From Cupriavidus sp. P-10 (GTDB lineage: Bacteria; Pseudomonadota; Gammaproteobacteria; Burkholderiales; Burkholderiaceae): a stretch of DNA of 64,000 nt. The DNA lies in the NCBI RefSeq assembly GCF_003402535.2, contig NZ_AP025172.1, forward strand, positions 1,488,001 to 1,552,000, given 5' to 3'. Of the stretch, positions 16,611 through 24,544 are shown in pieces. A program made the position numbers and the translations under genes. Position 1 is the stretch's first letter, and each line of letters begins with the position of its first letter. The notes beneath the pieces are model-generated. The model saw only the letters and a list, made by a program, of their open reading frames with translations. It was not told where the DNA came from and searched no databases.

Positions 16611-17552
16611 TCAGCCCTGTCCTGAAACTGCGGGCTCGCCGCGTGGGCGGTCGAGCAGCTGCTTCATCAGCGCGGCGGCAGGCGGACTCAGGACACGGCC
16701 GCGAGCCGTGGCGATATGGGTGGTGCGCACGGCCCATGACTCGTCGATGGCAATGCTGGTGACCTGGTCGAACATATCGTGGCTGAGCAGGCATTCGGGC
16801 AGCACGGTCACGCCCAGCCCGGCCTGTACCAGGCTGATCGCCACCCCGGCACTGACGACGTGGAACGGTGGGGCGAATTCGGCGCCCAGGCGTTTTGCCG
16901 CGGCGCGGAACATGCCCAGCATCGATTCCACCGGGATCAGCCGTTCCGGCAGCAGGTCTTCGAACCTGACCGTTTCGCGCGCACTGAGTGCGTGCGTGTT
17001 GGGCACCACGGCGACCAGCCGGTCGCGGCGGTACGGTGTCACGTCAACGCCCCCAAGCTCAAGCTCGTGGGCCATGGCGAACACCCCTACGTCGGCGTCG
17101 CCGCGCGACACAGCCTCGATGATCGCGGCGTTCTCGACTTCGCGCACCACCAGTTCCACCAGCGGGAAATCGCGTGCGTAGTCGCCCAGCTCGCGGGCAA
17201 GAAATGGTGCGATGATCGACCGCGCCGAAGCCACCACTACCTTGCCGCGCATGCCTTCGGTGAAGGCGGAAATCTCGGAGCGCAGGTTCTCGATGCTATC
17301 CAGGATCTGGCGCGCATAGCGCACCAGCACCGCGCCCGCGGGGCTGGGCACGACGCCCTTGGGCCCGCGTTCGAGCAGCTTGACGCCCGCGATATCCTCC
17401 AGGTCCTGGATCCGCTTGGTCGCCGTCGAAGCAGCGATATTCTCGCGGACCGCGGCGCGGCCGATCTGCTGCTCTTCGACAGCGGACAGGAACAGGCGCA
17501 ACGTAAACAGGTCGACTTGCCGGATCAGGTGCAGGCGGTTGAATTCGGTCAT
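16611..17552 (-). CDS. LysR-family transcriptional regulator
   Basis: 313 aa, starting MTEFNRLHLIRQVDLFTLRLF. The HTH (EEQQIGRAAVRENIAASTATKRIQDLE, residues 27-53) differs slightly from the canonical helix but fits LysR. It is followed by a substrate-binding domain with PYRRDRLVAVVPNTHAL. Its start overlaps the IclR stop by 4 nt, so the two regulators are co-translated. It lies directly upstream of the acyl-CoA operon on the same strand and is the best candidate to bind the duplicated promoter palindrome. Confidence 0.88.
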   Translation of the reverse strand: MTEFNRLHLIRQVDLFTLRLFLSAVEEQQIGRAAVRENIAASTATKRIQDLEDIAGVKLLERGPKGVVPSPAGAVLVRYARQILDSIENLRSEISAFTEGMRGKVVVASARSIIAPFLARELGDYARDFPLVELVVREVENAAIIEAVSRGDADVGVFAMAHELELGGVDVTPYRRDRLVAVVPNTHALSARETVRFEDLLPERLIPVESMLGMFRAAAKRLGAEFAPPFHVVSAGVAISLVQAGLGVTVLPECLLSHDMFDQVTSIAIDESWAVRTTHIATARGRVLSPPAAALMKQLLDRPRGEPAVSGQG

Positions 17553-18448
17553 GGAAGGCTGGCGGGATGGTGAGGCGCCAGCCTATTTTGCCCGCCTGAT
17601 TCGCGCGATGCCAGCCGTTCCTGCAGCACCTGCGCCATTGCCAGCAGGCGCGGCCCCAGCTCGCGTTCGACGCGGGCGCGCGCCATGCGCGCGGTGCGCC
17701 CGATGCAGGCCAGCACCAGCGGCGGCTGCTCCGGCACGCAGACCGGTACGGCGACGGTGGCCAGCTCGGGCTCCCATTCACCGAGCGACATGCAGAAGCC
17801 GAGCTCATGAACCTGCCAGATCTTTTCGGCCATGCGCCGCCGCAGCATGGGCCAGTCGCGGCCCGCCCTGCGCTCCACATTGCCCTGCAGGTAGCAACGC
17901 TCCAGTTCCGGGATCGCTGCAAGCAGCGCCGATCCCATCAGCGATGACGCGATATTCAGGCGCTTTCCTGGCGTCAGGCGCAAGTCCAGCACCGCCTGGC
18001 TGCCGACGCGGCTGTCCAGCACGCTCACATCGAGCCGGTCGCGCGTGCCGAGCACTACGTAGGTATCGGTCGCTTCGGCGAACTTGCACATTTCGATGCT
18101 GGCCTCGCGCTGCACGGCAGGATCGGCGATCGCCGCATAGCCGAGCGCCAGCGAGGCGGCCGCGAGCCGGTATTTGCGCCGCGCCTCGTCGTGGTGCAGG
18201 TAGCCCAGTGCCACCAGCGACTGCAGCAACCGCGTGACCGTGGACGCGGGGATGCCGGTTTCCAGCGAGATTTCCTGGTTGCCCAGCCAGGCCTGCTCCG
18301 GGCCGAAGGCGGCCAGCACGGCCAGGCCGCGGGCCAGCGGCATTACCCGCACCTGGCATTCCGCTGTAGCGGACCGGCCTGGCGTGGGCCAGATCGCGCC
18401 GATCCCGGGTTGATGGCCTCGCGGCCTCGCGCCTGCCTGCTGCAACAT
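17549..18448 (-). CDS. IclR-family transcriptional regulator
   Basis: 299 aa. About 35 residues of poorly conserved N-terminus precede the HTH (ISLETGIPASTVTRLLQSL), then the IclR effector domain with GFCMSLGEWEPELATVAVPV. An internal Met (MPLARGLAVLAAFG) is an alternative start that would give the standard length. It forms a two-gene regulatory operon with the LysR gene, an uncommon pairing that suggests two-signal control of the acyl-CoA genes. Confidence 0.85.
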   Translation of the reverse strand: MLQQAGARPRGHQPGIGAIWPTPGRSATAECQVRVMPLARGLAVLAAFGPEQAWLGNQEISLETGIPASTVTRLLQSLVALGYLHHDEARRKYRLAAASLALGYAAIADPAVQREASIEMCKFAEATDTYVVLGTRDRLDVSVLDSRVGSQAVLDLRLTPGKRLNIASSLMGSALLAAIPELERCYLQGNVERRAGRDWPMLRRRMAEKIWQVHELGFCMSLGEWEPELATVAVPVCVPEQPPLVLACIGRTARMARARVERELGPRLLAMAQVLQERLASRESGGQNRLAPHHPASLP

Positions 18449-19025
18449 GGGCGTCTCCGTATCCGTGGATGTGCTTGCGCCCTATACCCACGAGCATGCG
18501 GCGCATAGCGTCGCCCGTACCTGACGAACGTTAGGTAGAGTTTGATGGTCGGTTCGATGGAGCTCCATGGGGGTTAACCCCTTTTTTGCGCGCGCCGACC
18601 ACGCGCCGCGGGCGCTATGTGCAAGGCACGGCGCCCGCGCAAGCCTTGCTTGAGGATGGGAGGAGGCTCGCCAACGGCGCGAACAAAAAAAGAAGCCCCG
18701 CGGCAAGCCGGTCGGGGCATAAGCTCGCTCGGAGGCGAGCATGGAGACAACAGATGCCGTTTCCGGCATGCACGGCTTCACTATGCTGCAGCGGCGCCAG
18801 ATAACCAATGGCGATGCGCGAACTCTCCCGTACTTTGAAACATCCTGGCAAACACGCGCCCGTCAGAGCTGCAGCCGCAGTGGGGCGCCCGCTGGAGCCG
18901 GTCGCATCCTGACCTGCAACTGCGGGCGCCGGCCGTGGCATTCCAAGGTACGGAACTCCCTGTCTTTTCGGTTGAGCTAGCGGGCGTCATCGTCGTAGCA
19001 TTGCCCGCAACGCCACAAGAAGGGC
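18449..19025. other. 577-bp stretch without a convincing gene
   Basis: It lies between the IclR start and the DUF4440 gene and should hold the promoters of both. A GGGGTTAACCCC palindrome is at 18570-18581. A strong minus-strand intrinsic terminator is at 18684-18718. No open frame here looks like protein. Confidence 0.5.
18684..18718 (-). terminator. Orphan intrinsic terminator
   Basis: On the minus strand, GCCCCG and CGGGGC (18713-18718 and 18695-18700) frame an inner CGG/CCG pair and are followed by a run of U (18684-18691). No minus-strand gene ends nearby: the closest stop is at 19572, beyond an opposite-strand gene. Confidence 0.7.
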
Positions 19026-19505
19026 ATGGCCGGGAACGCCCGGGCCGCGCCAGGCAATGACATGGCAACCATGAGCGAACACCATGCCACGAGCACGAAC
19101 GCCTCGCGCGTGCAGGCAGCCCTCCAAGACGTCGAGCGCCGCTGGAACGCCGCCGCGCTGACGTGGAACGCCGACGCGCTGGCAGCGCTGTACGCGCCCG
19201 AAGCGCTGTTTTTTGGGGGCCGCCCGGGCCACGCCGTGGGCCGGGCGGCGATCCTGGGGTACTTTGCCTCTTACGCCGGGACGCTGCGCTCGGCATCAAT
19301 GTCCCTGGTCGACCAGACCCTGGTTGAGCTTGGCGCGGACACGCTGCTGGCGCAGGGGCACGCAAACTTCCGCTTTGTGCTCGCCGACGGGCGCGAAACC
19401 GCGTCGGCACTGCGGACGACCTGGGTGCTGGTCAGGCGCCTTGGCGTGTGGCAGATTCTGCAGCACCACTTTTCCCCGACACCGGAAGCACCGCCTATCC
19501 AATAG
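19026..19505 (+). CDS. DUF4440 / SnoaL-like (nuclear transport factor 2 fold) protein
   Basis: 159 aa at most; in-frame ATGs at 19062 and 19071 would trim the first 12-15 residues. The cone-shaped NTF2 fold is suggested by VERRWNAAALTWNADALAALYAPEALFFGG, VGRAAILGYF and the C-terminal WQILQHHFS. This family includes ketosteroid isomerase-like enzymes and many proteins of unknown role; no substrate can be assigned. It stands alone, convergent with the minus-strand SDR at 19572. Confidence 0.75.
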   Translation: MAGNARAAPGNDMATMSEHHATSTNASRVQAALQDVERRWNAAALTWNADALAALYAPEALFFGGRPGHAVGRAAILGYFASYAGTLRSASMSLVDQTLVELGADTLLAQGHANFRFVLADGRETASALRTTWVLVRRLGVWQILQHHFSPTPEAPPIQ

Positions 19506-19571
19506 CCGGCGCCCCCTTCATCGAGAAGCACGCTGCTGGAGGGACTTTCTGCATCTGACGACGCAGTTGCC

Positions 19572-20372
19572 TCAGTGAATGGTCAACCCACCCGTCGGAC
19601 TGAGCGTCGCCCCCGTGAGGTAGTGCGCGCCATCCGAAGCCAGGAATGCCACCACCTGGCCAATGTCTTGCGGCGCCGCCACGCCAAGTGGGCTGCTCGC
19701 GATGATCTTTTCATACTGCTTCCGGTGGCGCTCCGAGACCCCACTTTCCTTCTCGAACGCAGCCTGCCAGGAGGGGCTGTCGCGCACCACCGTCACGCAC
19801 ACGCAGTTCACGCGGATCCGGTCTCCGGCGAGCTCCCTGGCAAGCACCTTGCTCGCACTGATCAGGCCGCCAGCGAAGGTCGCGACCGCTGTCTGGGTGG
19901 GCGTGGGCACCCGGCCACCCTCGGATGTCACAAATACGACGCTTCCGCCCCCGCGCTGGCGCATGAAGGGCAACGCCGACTGTACCGGGAGCAGCTTCGC
20001 AGCGGTGTTCTCTGCCACCACGGCGCAAACACGCGACAGGTCGATATAGCCGAACGGTCCCCTGACGTCGGGGCGGCGTGCCTCGTCGTCGTTGCCGCCG
20101 GCGTTCGCGACAACAATGTCGATACCGCCATGGCGGCGGGCGGCCTCGGTGGCCAGCGCATCCATGTCCGCTTTCGAGCGGACATCGCCTGACAGGAAAT
20201 CCCCGGTACCTCCAGCCTGGCGGATCTCGGCGAGCACAGCTTCAGCCTTCGCTGCCGTTCTGCCACTGATGACGACGATGGCACCGAGAGCGGCAAGCTG
20301 TAGCGCGATCCCCTTCCCGATCCCGCCTGTACCGCCGGTGACGATGGCGACCTTCCCTTCAAGACTTGTCAT
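19572..20372 (-). CDS. SDR-family protein lacking the catalytic Tyr
   Basis: 266 aa. The NAD(P) loop (TGGTGGIGKGIALQLA, residues 12-27) and VANAGG are standard. The YxxxK motif reads ISASK in FAGGLISASKVLAREL, so Ile stands in place of Tyr while Lys is kept. The C-terminus has SDGAHYLTGATLSPTGG. It closes the second CoA-transferase operon, 60 bp after the CoA-transferase at 20433. It probably acts on the same acyl-CoA or hydroxy acid, if active. Confidence 0.85.
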   Translation of the reverse strand: MTSLEGKVAIVTGGTGGIGKGIALQLAALGAIVVISGRTAAKAEAVLAEIRQAGGTGDFLSGDVRSKADMDALATEAARRHGGIDIVVANAGGNDDEARRPDVRGPFGYIDLSRVCAVVAENTAAKLLPVQSALPFMRQRGGGSVVFVTSEGGRVPTPTQTAVATFAGGLISASKVLARELAGDRIRVNCVCVTVVRDSPSWQAAFEKESGVSERHRKQYEKIIASSPLGVAAPQDIGQVVAFLASDGAHYLTGATLSPTGGLTIH

Positions 20373-20432
20373 TGCGGAGAACCTCTATGCATTGAGACGT
20401 TGATTGCTTCGAGCCAGAGGCCCAGGCGCTGG

Positions 20433-21686
20433 TCAGGTGACCTCCGACGAGTGCAGTGCGTCGAGCTGCTGCGCATTCATATGCAGCCAGTCGCCCAGCA
20501 CGCTATCGGTGTGCTGGCCTAGCCGGGGTGGCAGGCCAGCCTCCGGCTCGGGAGTATCCGACATCTTGATCGGATTACCCGCGACCTGGACGGCGCCCCA
20601 TGCCGGGTCCTGCAGGGTCATCAGCATTTGCCGCGCGGCAACGTGCGGGCATTCGAAGACATCGGCAATGTCATTGACCGCGGAGGCCGGAACTCCGCCT
20701 TCACGCAGTGCTTCGACGGCCTCGGCGCGGGTGCGCGTGGCCAGCCATGCGTCGATATGCGGGTTGAGCGCGTCGCTGTTGGCACTGCGGGCCATACCGT
20801 CCTGGAAGCGCGCATCCTCCAGCAGGGCCGGCATGCCGATCACGTGGCAAAAGCGCTGCCAGATATGATCCCCCAGCACGGCGATGACGATATACCCGTC
20901 GCTGGCGCGGAAGGTGCCGAACGGCGCCGTCACGGCGTGCAGCCCCGGCGGCGCGGGCTTATGGAATGCGGAGTACATCGCAACCGAGATCTCGTTCTGC
21001 ACCAGGGAGGCGTCGTAGAGCGAAATGTCGACCTTCTTGCCCAACCCGGTTCGTTCGCGCTGGTAAAGAGCCAGCAGCGCCCCCTGTGCGGCAAGGATGC
21101 CGCCCTGCAGGTCGGTCATCGAGAATCCGAGGTAAGTCGGCCGGTCTCCCTGGCGTTCGGGCCGGTACATCAGCCCGCTCAGCGCCTGCCCGATGATGTC
21201 GAAGGCCGGGTAGTCGGTGTACGGGCTCGGCATCACATCTTCATGCCCGAAACCGGAGATCGCGACGTAGATGAGGCGCGGGTTGTGCTCGCGCAGCGCG
21301 CCATAGCCAATGCCGAGACGGTCCATCACGCCGGGCCGCAGGTTCTCAAGAACGATGTCCGCCTCGCATGCCAGTTGCGTGAATATCCGCTTGCCTTCGG
21401 GATGCTTGAGGTCCAGCGTGACGCTTTTCTTGTTCCGGTTGTTGCGCAGGAAGGACAAGCTCTGCACGGAGCCGTCCTCGGCGCTCTTCACCGGCGTGGT
21501 ACCGCGCGCAAAATCCCCGCCGTCACGCGACTCCACCTTGACGACTTCGGCACCGGCATCGGCGAGCCACATCGAGGCAAACGGCCCGGCAACAAAATTC
21601 TCGACCGCCAGGACTCGCACGCCGCTCAGGGGTCGATCGGGGTTGTTCGTGGTGGCTGCGGTAGCAGTATTCGCGTTGGTGCTCAT
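20433..21686 (-). CDS. CaiB/BaiF family CoA-transferase (class III)
   Basis: 417 aa. The N-terminal block LSGVRVLAVENFVAGPFASMWLADAGAEVVKVES and FLRNNRNKKSVTLDLKHPEG are typical. The nucleophile region KKVDISLYDASLV has the expected Asp. It resembles succinyl-CoA:mesaconate/citramalate-type enzymes only at family level, so its substrate is unknown. It starts 3 bp after the stub of a deleted Bug gene. It is the second CoA-transferase in this operon. Confidence 0.9.
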   Translation of the reverse strand: MSTNANTATAATTNNPDRPLSGVRVLAVENFVAGPFASMWLADAGAEVVKVESRDGGDFARGTTPVKSAEDGSVQSLSFLRNNRNKKSVTLDLKHPEGKRIFTQLACEADIVLENLRPGVMDRLGIGYGALREHNPRLIYVAISGFGHEDVMPSPYTDYPAFDIIGQALSGLMYRPERQGDRPTYLGFSMTDLQGGILAAQGALLALYQRERTGLGKKVDISLYDASLVQNEISVAMYSAFHKPAPPGLHAVTAPFGTFRASDGYIVIAVLGDHIWQRFCHVIGMPALLEDARFQDGMARSANSDALNPHIDAWLATRTRAEAVEALREGGVPASAVNDIADVFECPHVAARQMLMTLQDPAWGAVQVAGNPIKMSDTPEPEAGLPPRLGQHTDSVLGDWLHMNAQQLDALHSSEVT

Positions 21687-21688
21687 GG

Positions 21689-21747
21689 TTACTCGGGTTG
21701 GTCATGCATCTCGGCGAAGAGACTCACCGTTTCTGGAATCCGGTCAT
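21689..21747 (-). pseudogene. Bug/TctC gene reduced to its first and last codons
   Basis: On the minus strand, the leader AACGGAGAGAGACATGAC (start ATG at 21747) is identical to that of the intact Bug gene at 13006. It encodes only MTGFQKR before a stop. Immediately after, in another frame, the sequence reads VSLFAEMHDQPE and ends TAA at 21689. This closely matches the C-terminal LFTDMNYKPE of the Bug protein ending at 11990. The simplest reading is an internal deletion of about 1 kb that left the ribosome site, the start and the last dozen codons. The order Bug then CoA-transferase is the same as in the first operon. Confidence 0.75.
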
Positions 21748-21780
21748 GTCTCTCTCCGTTGCTATATGTCGTCGTAGTCG

Positions 21781-22929
21781 TCAAGCCTTGGCCCGCTTGG
21801 TCAGGCACTCAAGGTCCGCGTTGTCGTGGCCGACTACCCGCGCCGCCGACAATGGCGGCGGACGCTTGCCGTTGAACGACAGCGGCAAGCCGACGACAGC
21901 GAGCTCATCGTCTGACGGCTTGCCGATGATGCCCAGCGCCTCCGTCTGCGCGTGGTGAACCAGTTCCTCGGTCGTCTGGATCGGGGCGCACGGCAGCCCG
22001 GCGGCGCCAAGCCGCTCCTGCCAGTAGGCGCGAGGATGCTCGGCCAGGCGATCGCCGATGAGTCCGTCAATCAGGGCGCGATGGCGCAGGCGTGCCGCAT
22101 TGGTGGCGAAGCGTTGGTCGATGGCCAACTCGGGCCGGTCCAGCGTCGCGCAAAGCCGCGCGAACAGGGCGTCGTTCGCGCAACTGATGATCAGGTCACC
22201 GTCCGCAGTCGGGTAAGCGCGATGCGGCACGATAAAGGCGACGCCAGACCCATGGCGTGAGCCCGGCTCGCCGTCGGCATTGTAGTTGGCGACGCCGATC
22301 GACATCCAGGCAATGGCGGTTTCCAGCAGCGAGCTGTTGACGGTCGCGCCGACGTGCTTCTCTTGCCGGCGAAACAGTGCAGCGAGGATGCCGATGACAG
22401 CCCACATACCTGTGCCAAAGTCGACAATGGACACCCCGGCGCGTACGGGCGACTGGCCCTCTTCCCCCGTGATGCTCATGATCCCCGCAAACGCCTGCAT
22501 CAGCGGGTCATAGCCCGGCGCGGTATTCAGCGGGCCCTGGTGCCCGAAGGCGCCAACTTCGCAGCAGATCAGCTCCGGCTTGGTCACGCGCAGGCTGTCG
22601 GCATCGAGCCCGTACTGCGCCGCCGAACCGGGCCGCAGGTTGTGGAAGAAAACGTCGGCGCGCTCCGCAATCAGCTGGTGCAGCTGGGCCAGCTCGCCGG
22701 GGTCCTTGATGTCAAGGCTGATGAAGCGCTTGCCGCGGTTGATGGCATGGAAGGCCGCGCCGCTGCCCTTCCACTTGCTCGGTCCCCAGCCCCGCGCCGA
22801 ATCCCCCGCGGGCCGCTCGATCTTCCACACGTCCGCGCCGAGCGCTGCCAGGATCTGGCCGGCGAACGGCGCCGAAGCGCTGTCGCTCAGCTCGACCACC
22901 ACCACACCGTCGAGAGGCAAGTCATGCAT
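21781..22929 (-). CDS. CaiB/BaiF family CoA-transferase with Glu at the nucleophile position
   Basis: 382 aa from the ATG at 22929, preceded by AAGGAG. The N-terminus MHDLPLDGVVVVELSDSASA, LGADVWKIERPAGDSARGWG and GKRFISLDIKDPGE mark the family. At the expected nucleophilic Asp the sequence is VNSSLLETAIAWM, with Glu. It is the first gene of the operon under promoter copy 2. Two non-identical CoA-transferase genes in one operon may encode a heteromer or act on two acids. Confidence 0.88.
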   Translation of the reverse strand: MHDLPLDGVVVVELSDSASAPFAGQILAALGADVWKIERPAGDSARGWGPSKWKGSGAAFHAINRGKRFISLDIKDPGELAQLHQLIAERADVFFHNLRPGSAAQYGLDADSLRVTKPELICCEVGAFGHQGPLNTAPGYDPLMQAFAGIMSITGEEGQSPVRAGVSIVDFGTGMWAVIGILAALFRRQEKHVGATVNSSLLETAIAWMSIGVANYNADGEPGSRHGSGVAFIVPHRAYPTADGDLIISCANDALFARLCATLDRPELAIDQRFATNAARLRHRALIDGLIGDRLAEHPRAYWQERLGAAGLPCAPIQTTEELVHHAQTEALGIIGKPSDDELAVVGLPLSFNGKRPPPLSAARVVGHDNADLECLTKRAKA

Positions 22930-22994
22930 TGCTGATACGCTCCTTCGATTGTTATGCGTTGTGTTGCATCTGCTTGGATCGGATGCATGCGGGA

Positions 22995-23060
22995 AGAGTA
23001 GAGGCGTGACGACGTCTGGCCAACTGGCCTTTTCCGAAGCGGCGATTCGGAGGGATCGAA
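22995..23060 (-). promoter_or_regulatory. Operon promoter with palindromic activator site (copy 2)
   Basis: On the minus strand, the palindrome CCGAA-N7-TTCGG (23034-23050) is followed by -35 TTGGCC (23018-23023), a 17-nt spacer and -10 TACTCT (22995-23000). The 42-bp block 23019-23060 matches 16495-16536 with two differences. The -10 lies about 66 bp upstream of the CoA-transferase start at 22929. Confidence 0.7.
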
Positions 23061-23318
23061 ACGGGGGCGCCGCGGGCCCAACCGCGTTACGACGGCTTGG
23101 GCGCGGCAGCGTTGTCGCGCGCACCTCAGGTAGTTGCCTGACCAAAGTAGCGGACCACCGTGTTCGTTTAGAAACGTGAATTTATAGGCGCTTTCAGACT
23201 ACGGTCCCAATGAATCCGTACATTGAGTACCGAGCGCAGACTACAAGGGCTCCTCGGACCACCCAGATTGTCGCGCCACGAAATAGGCGATTAATTGCAT
23301 TTTGACATCACGATGCAA

Positions 23319-23610
23319 TCATGAAAACTGGTACAGACGCGTTGGGTTGTCGACCAGGATTTGCCTGCGGACTTTCTCGTCCGGTGCCCATCGCTTCAGC
23401 AGGTCGAAGAGCACCGCGTCAGCGGGCTTCTGCTTCTCCGTGGGGTGCGCCTGTTGCGGTATCCATGTAGGCGCCTGACAGTCGAGCTGCGGCCACGGCA
23501 TCGGCCGGCCGCAGCTTCGCCCCGACGCCACCGGATAGCGGCTGTGGTAGACGTGCATGGCAATCGCAAGCGCCTGTGAAGCCGATGAGGGGCCGCGGCT
23601 GGCCGGTCAT
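23319..23610 (-). pseudogene. Amidohydrolase (2-pyrone-4,6-dicarboxylate hydrolase-like) with the core deleted
   Basis: The start ATG at 23610 overlaps the SMP-30 stop. It reads TGQPRPLIGFTGACDCHA, the family N-terminus, then shifts frame into MHVYHSRYPVASG, and shifts back into AKLRPADAVAA. The sequence then jumps to the C-terminus HPTEKQKPADAVLFDLLKRW through ILVDNPTRLYQFS and stops at 23319. Intact family members are roughly 270-300 residues, so some two thirds, including most metal and lactone-binding residues, is missing. It must be inactive. It was the last gene of the Bug/RraA/SMP-30 operon. Confidence 0.85.
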
Positions 23611-24533
23611 GCCACAAGCCCGCCATGCACAGGCGCGCCGCCTTCGGGCACCTCGGCACTCAGGATCGTGCCCGTGGTGGATTCGGTCATCAGCAGCGTC
23701 TTGCCGTCGGTGCCCCCAAAGCACAGGTTGGTCAACGATGCACCAATGGGCGTGCGAATCACTTCGACCGGCTCGGCACGATGGTTCAGCACCCAGACAT
23801 AGCCGAGACCCGGATTGGCCACCAGCAGGAATCCGTCGGCACGCATGGCCAGCCCGTCAGGACCGCTCGGCCCGTATGACGTAAAGAACTGCCCAACCTT
23901 GCTGACAGAGCCATCATTTTGCAGCGGTACACGCCACACGCAGTTACCACGCGTCATGGCGACATACAGCACTTTCTCGTCGGGCGACAGCACCAGGCCA
24001 TTCGGGCTCGGCGCATTGTCCAGCAGCACATCGAGCTTGCCCTCCGGCGAAAGGCGGTAGACGCGGCCAGTGGGGTCATGCATGCCGGTCTGGCCCTGGT
24101 CCGTGAAGTACAGGTTGCCGGCCGAATCGAAGGTCAGGTCGTTGACACCGCGGAAGCGCTCTGAATTCCTGCGTTCGAGGAATGGCGTCACCGCACCGGT
24201 CCTCGGGTCCAGCCGCATCAGCCCGTTGCGGTAGTCGGTAATCAGGAAGTCGCCACTGGCCAGGCGCTTCATGCCGTTCGGCTCGCCGTGGTACTCGGCC
24301 ACCAGTTCCCAGTTGCCCTGCAGCGATACGCGAAACACGCGGCCATAGGGAATATCGGTCACCCACAGATGGCCTTCCGCCCACACGGGGCCTTCCAGAA
24401 ACGACTCGGTTACCGCGCCGCCGCGATTGGCCAGCGACCAGGCGTTGTTCTGATCCTGCCGGCGAAACGATTCCGGCAGCCGGGTAAGCACCGTGGCGTC
24501 ACGGAAAGTGGGTGGCTGAAGCATCAGCATCAT
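23607..24533 (-). CDS. SMP-30/gluconolactonase family hydrolase
   Basis: 308 aa six-bladed beta-propeller. Signature blocks are FLEGPVWAEGHLWVTDIPYGRVFR (metal Glu), GVNDLTFDSAGNLYFTDQGQTG, PSPNGLVLSPDEKVLYVA and GPDGLAMRADGFLLVA (metal Asp). These enzymes open sugar or other lactones with a divalent metal. The neighbouring RraA-type aldolase, 2-hydroxyacid dehydrogenase and former lactone hydrolase suggest a hydroxy-acid or lactone pathway. The start at 24533 follows GGAGAG closely. Confidence 0.9.
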   Translation of the reverse strand: MMLMLQPPTFRDATVLTRLPESFRRQDQNNAWSLANRGGAVTESFLEGPVWAEGHLWVTDIPYGRVFRVSLQGNWELVAEYHGEPNGMKRLASGDFLITDYRNGLMRLDPRTGAVTPFLERRNSERFRGVNDLTFDSAGNLYFTDQGQTGMHDPTGRVYRLSPEGKLDVLLDNAPSPNGLVLSPDEKVLYVAMTRGNCVWRVPLQNDGSVSKVGQFFTSYGPSGPDGLAMRADGFLLVANPGLGYVWVLNHRAEPVEVIRTPIGASLTNLCFGGTDGKTLLMTESTTGTILSAEVPEGGAPVHGGLVA

Positions 24534-24544
24534 GGCTCTCCGTG

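Noticed and set aside
18568..18586. GGGGTTAACCCC followed by six T, as a plus-strand terminator
   Set aside because: The stem would be only four pairs with a TTAA loop, and no plus-strand gene lies upstream. It is more likely a palindromic protein site or chance.
23294..23319. Inverted repeat ATTGCAT/ATGCAAT after the amidohydrolase remnant as a terminator
   Set aside because: AT-rich 7-bp stem, 12-nt loop and no T-run; too weak to support.
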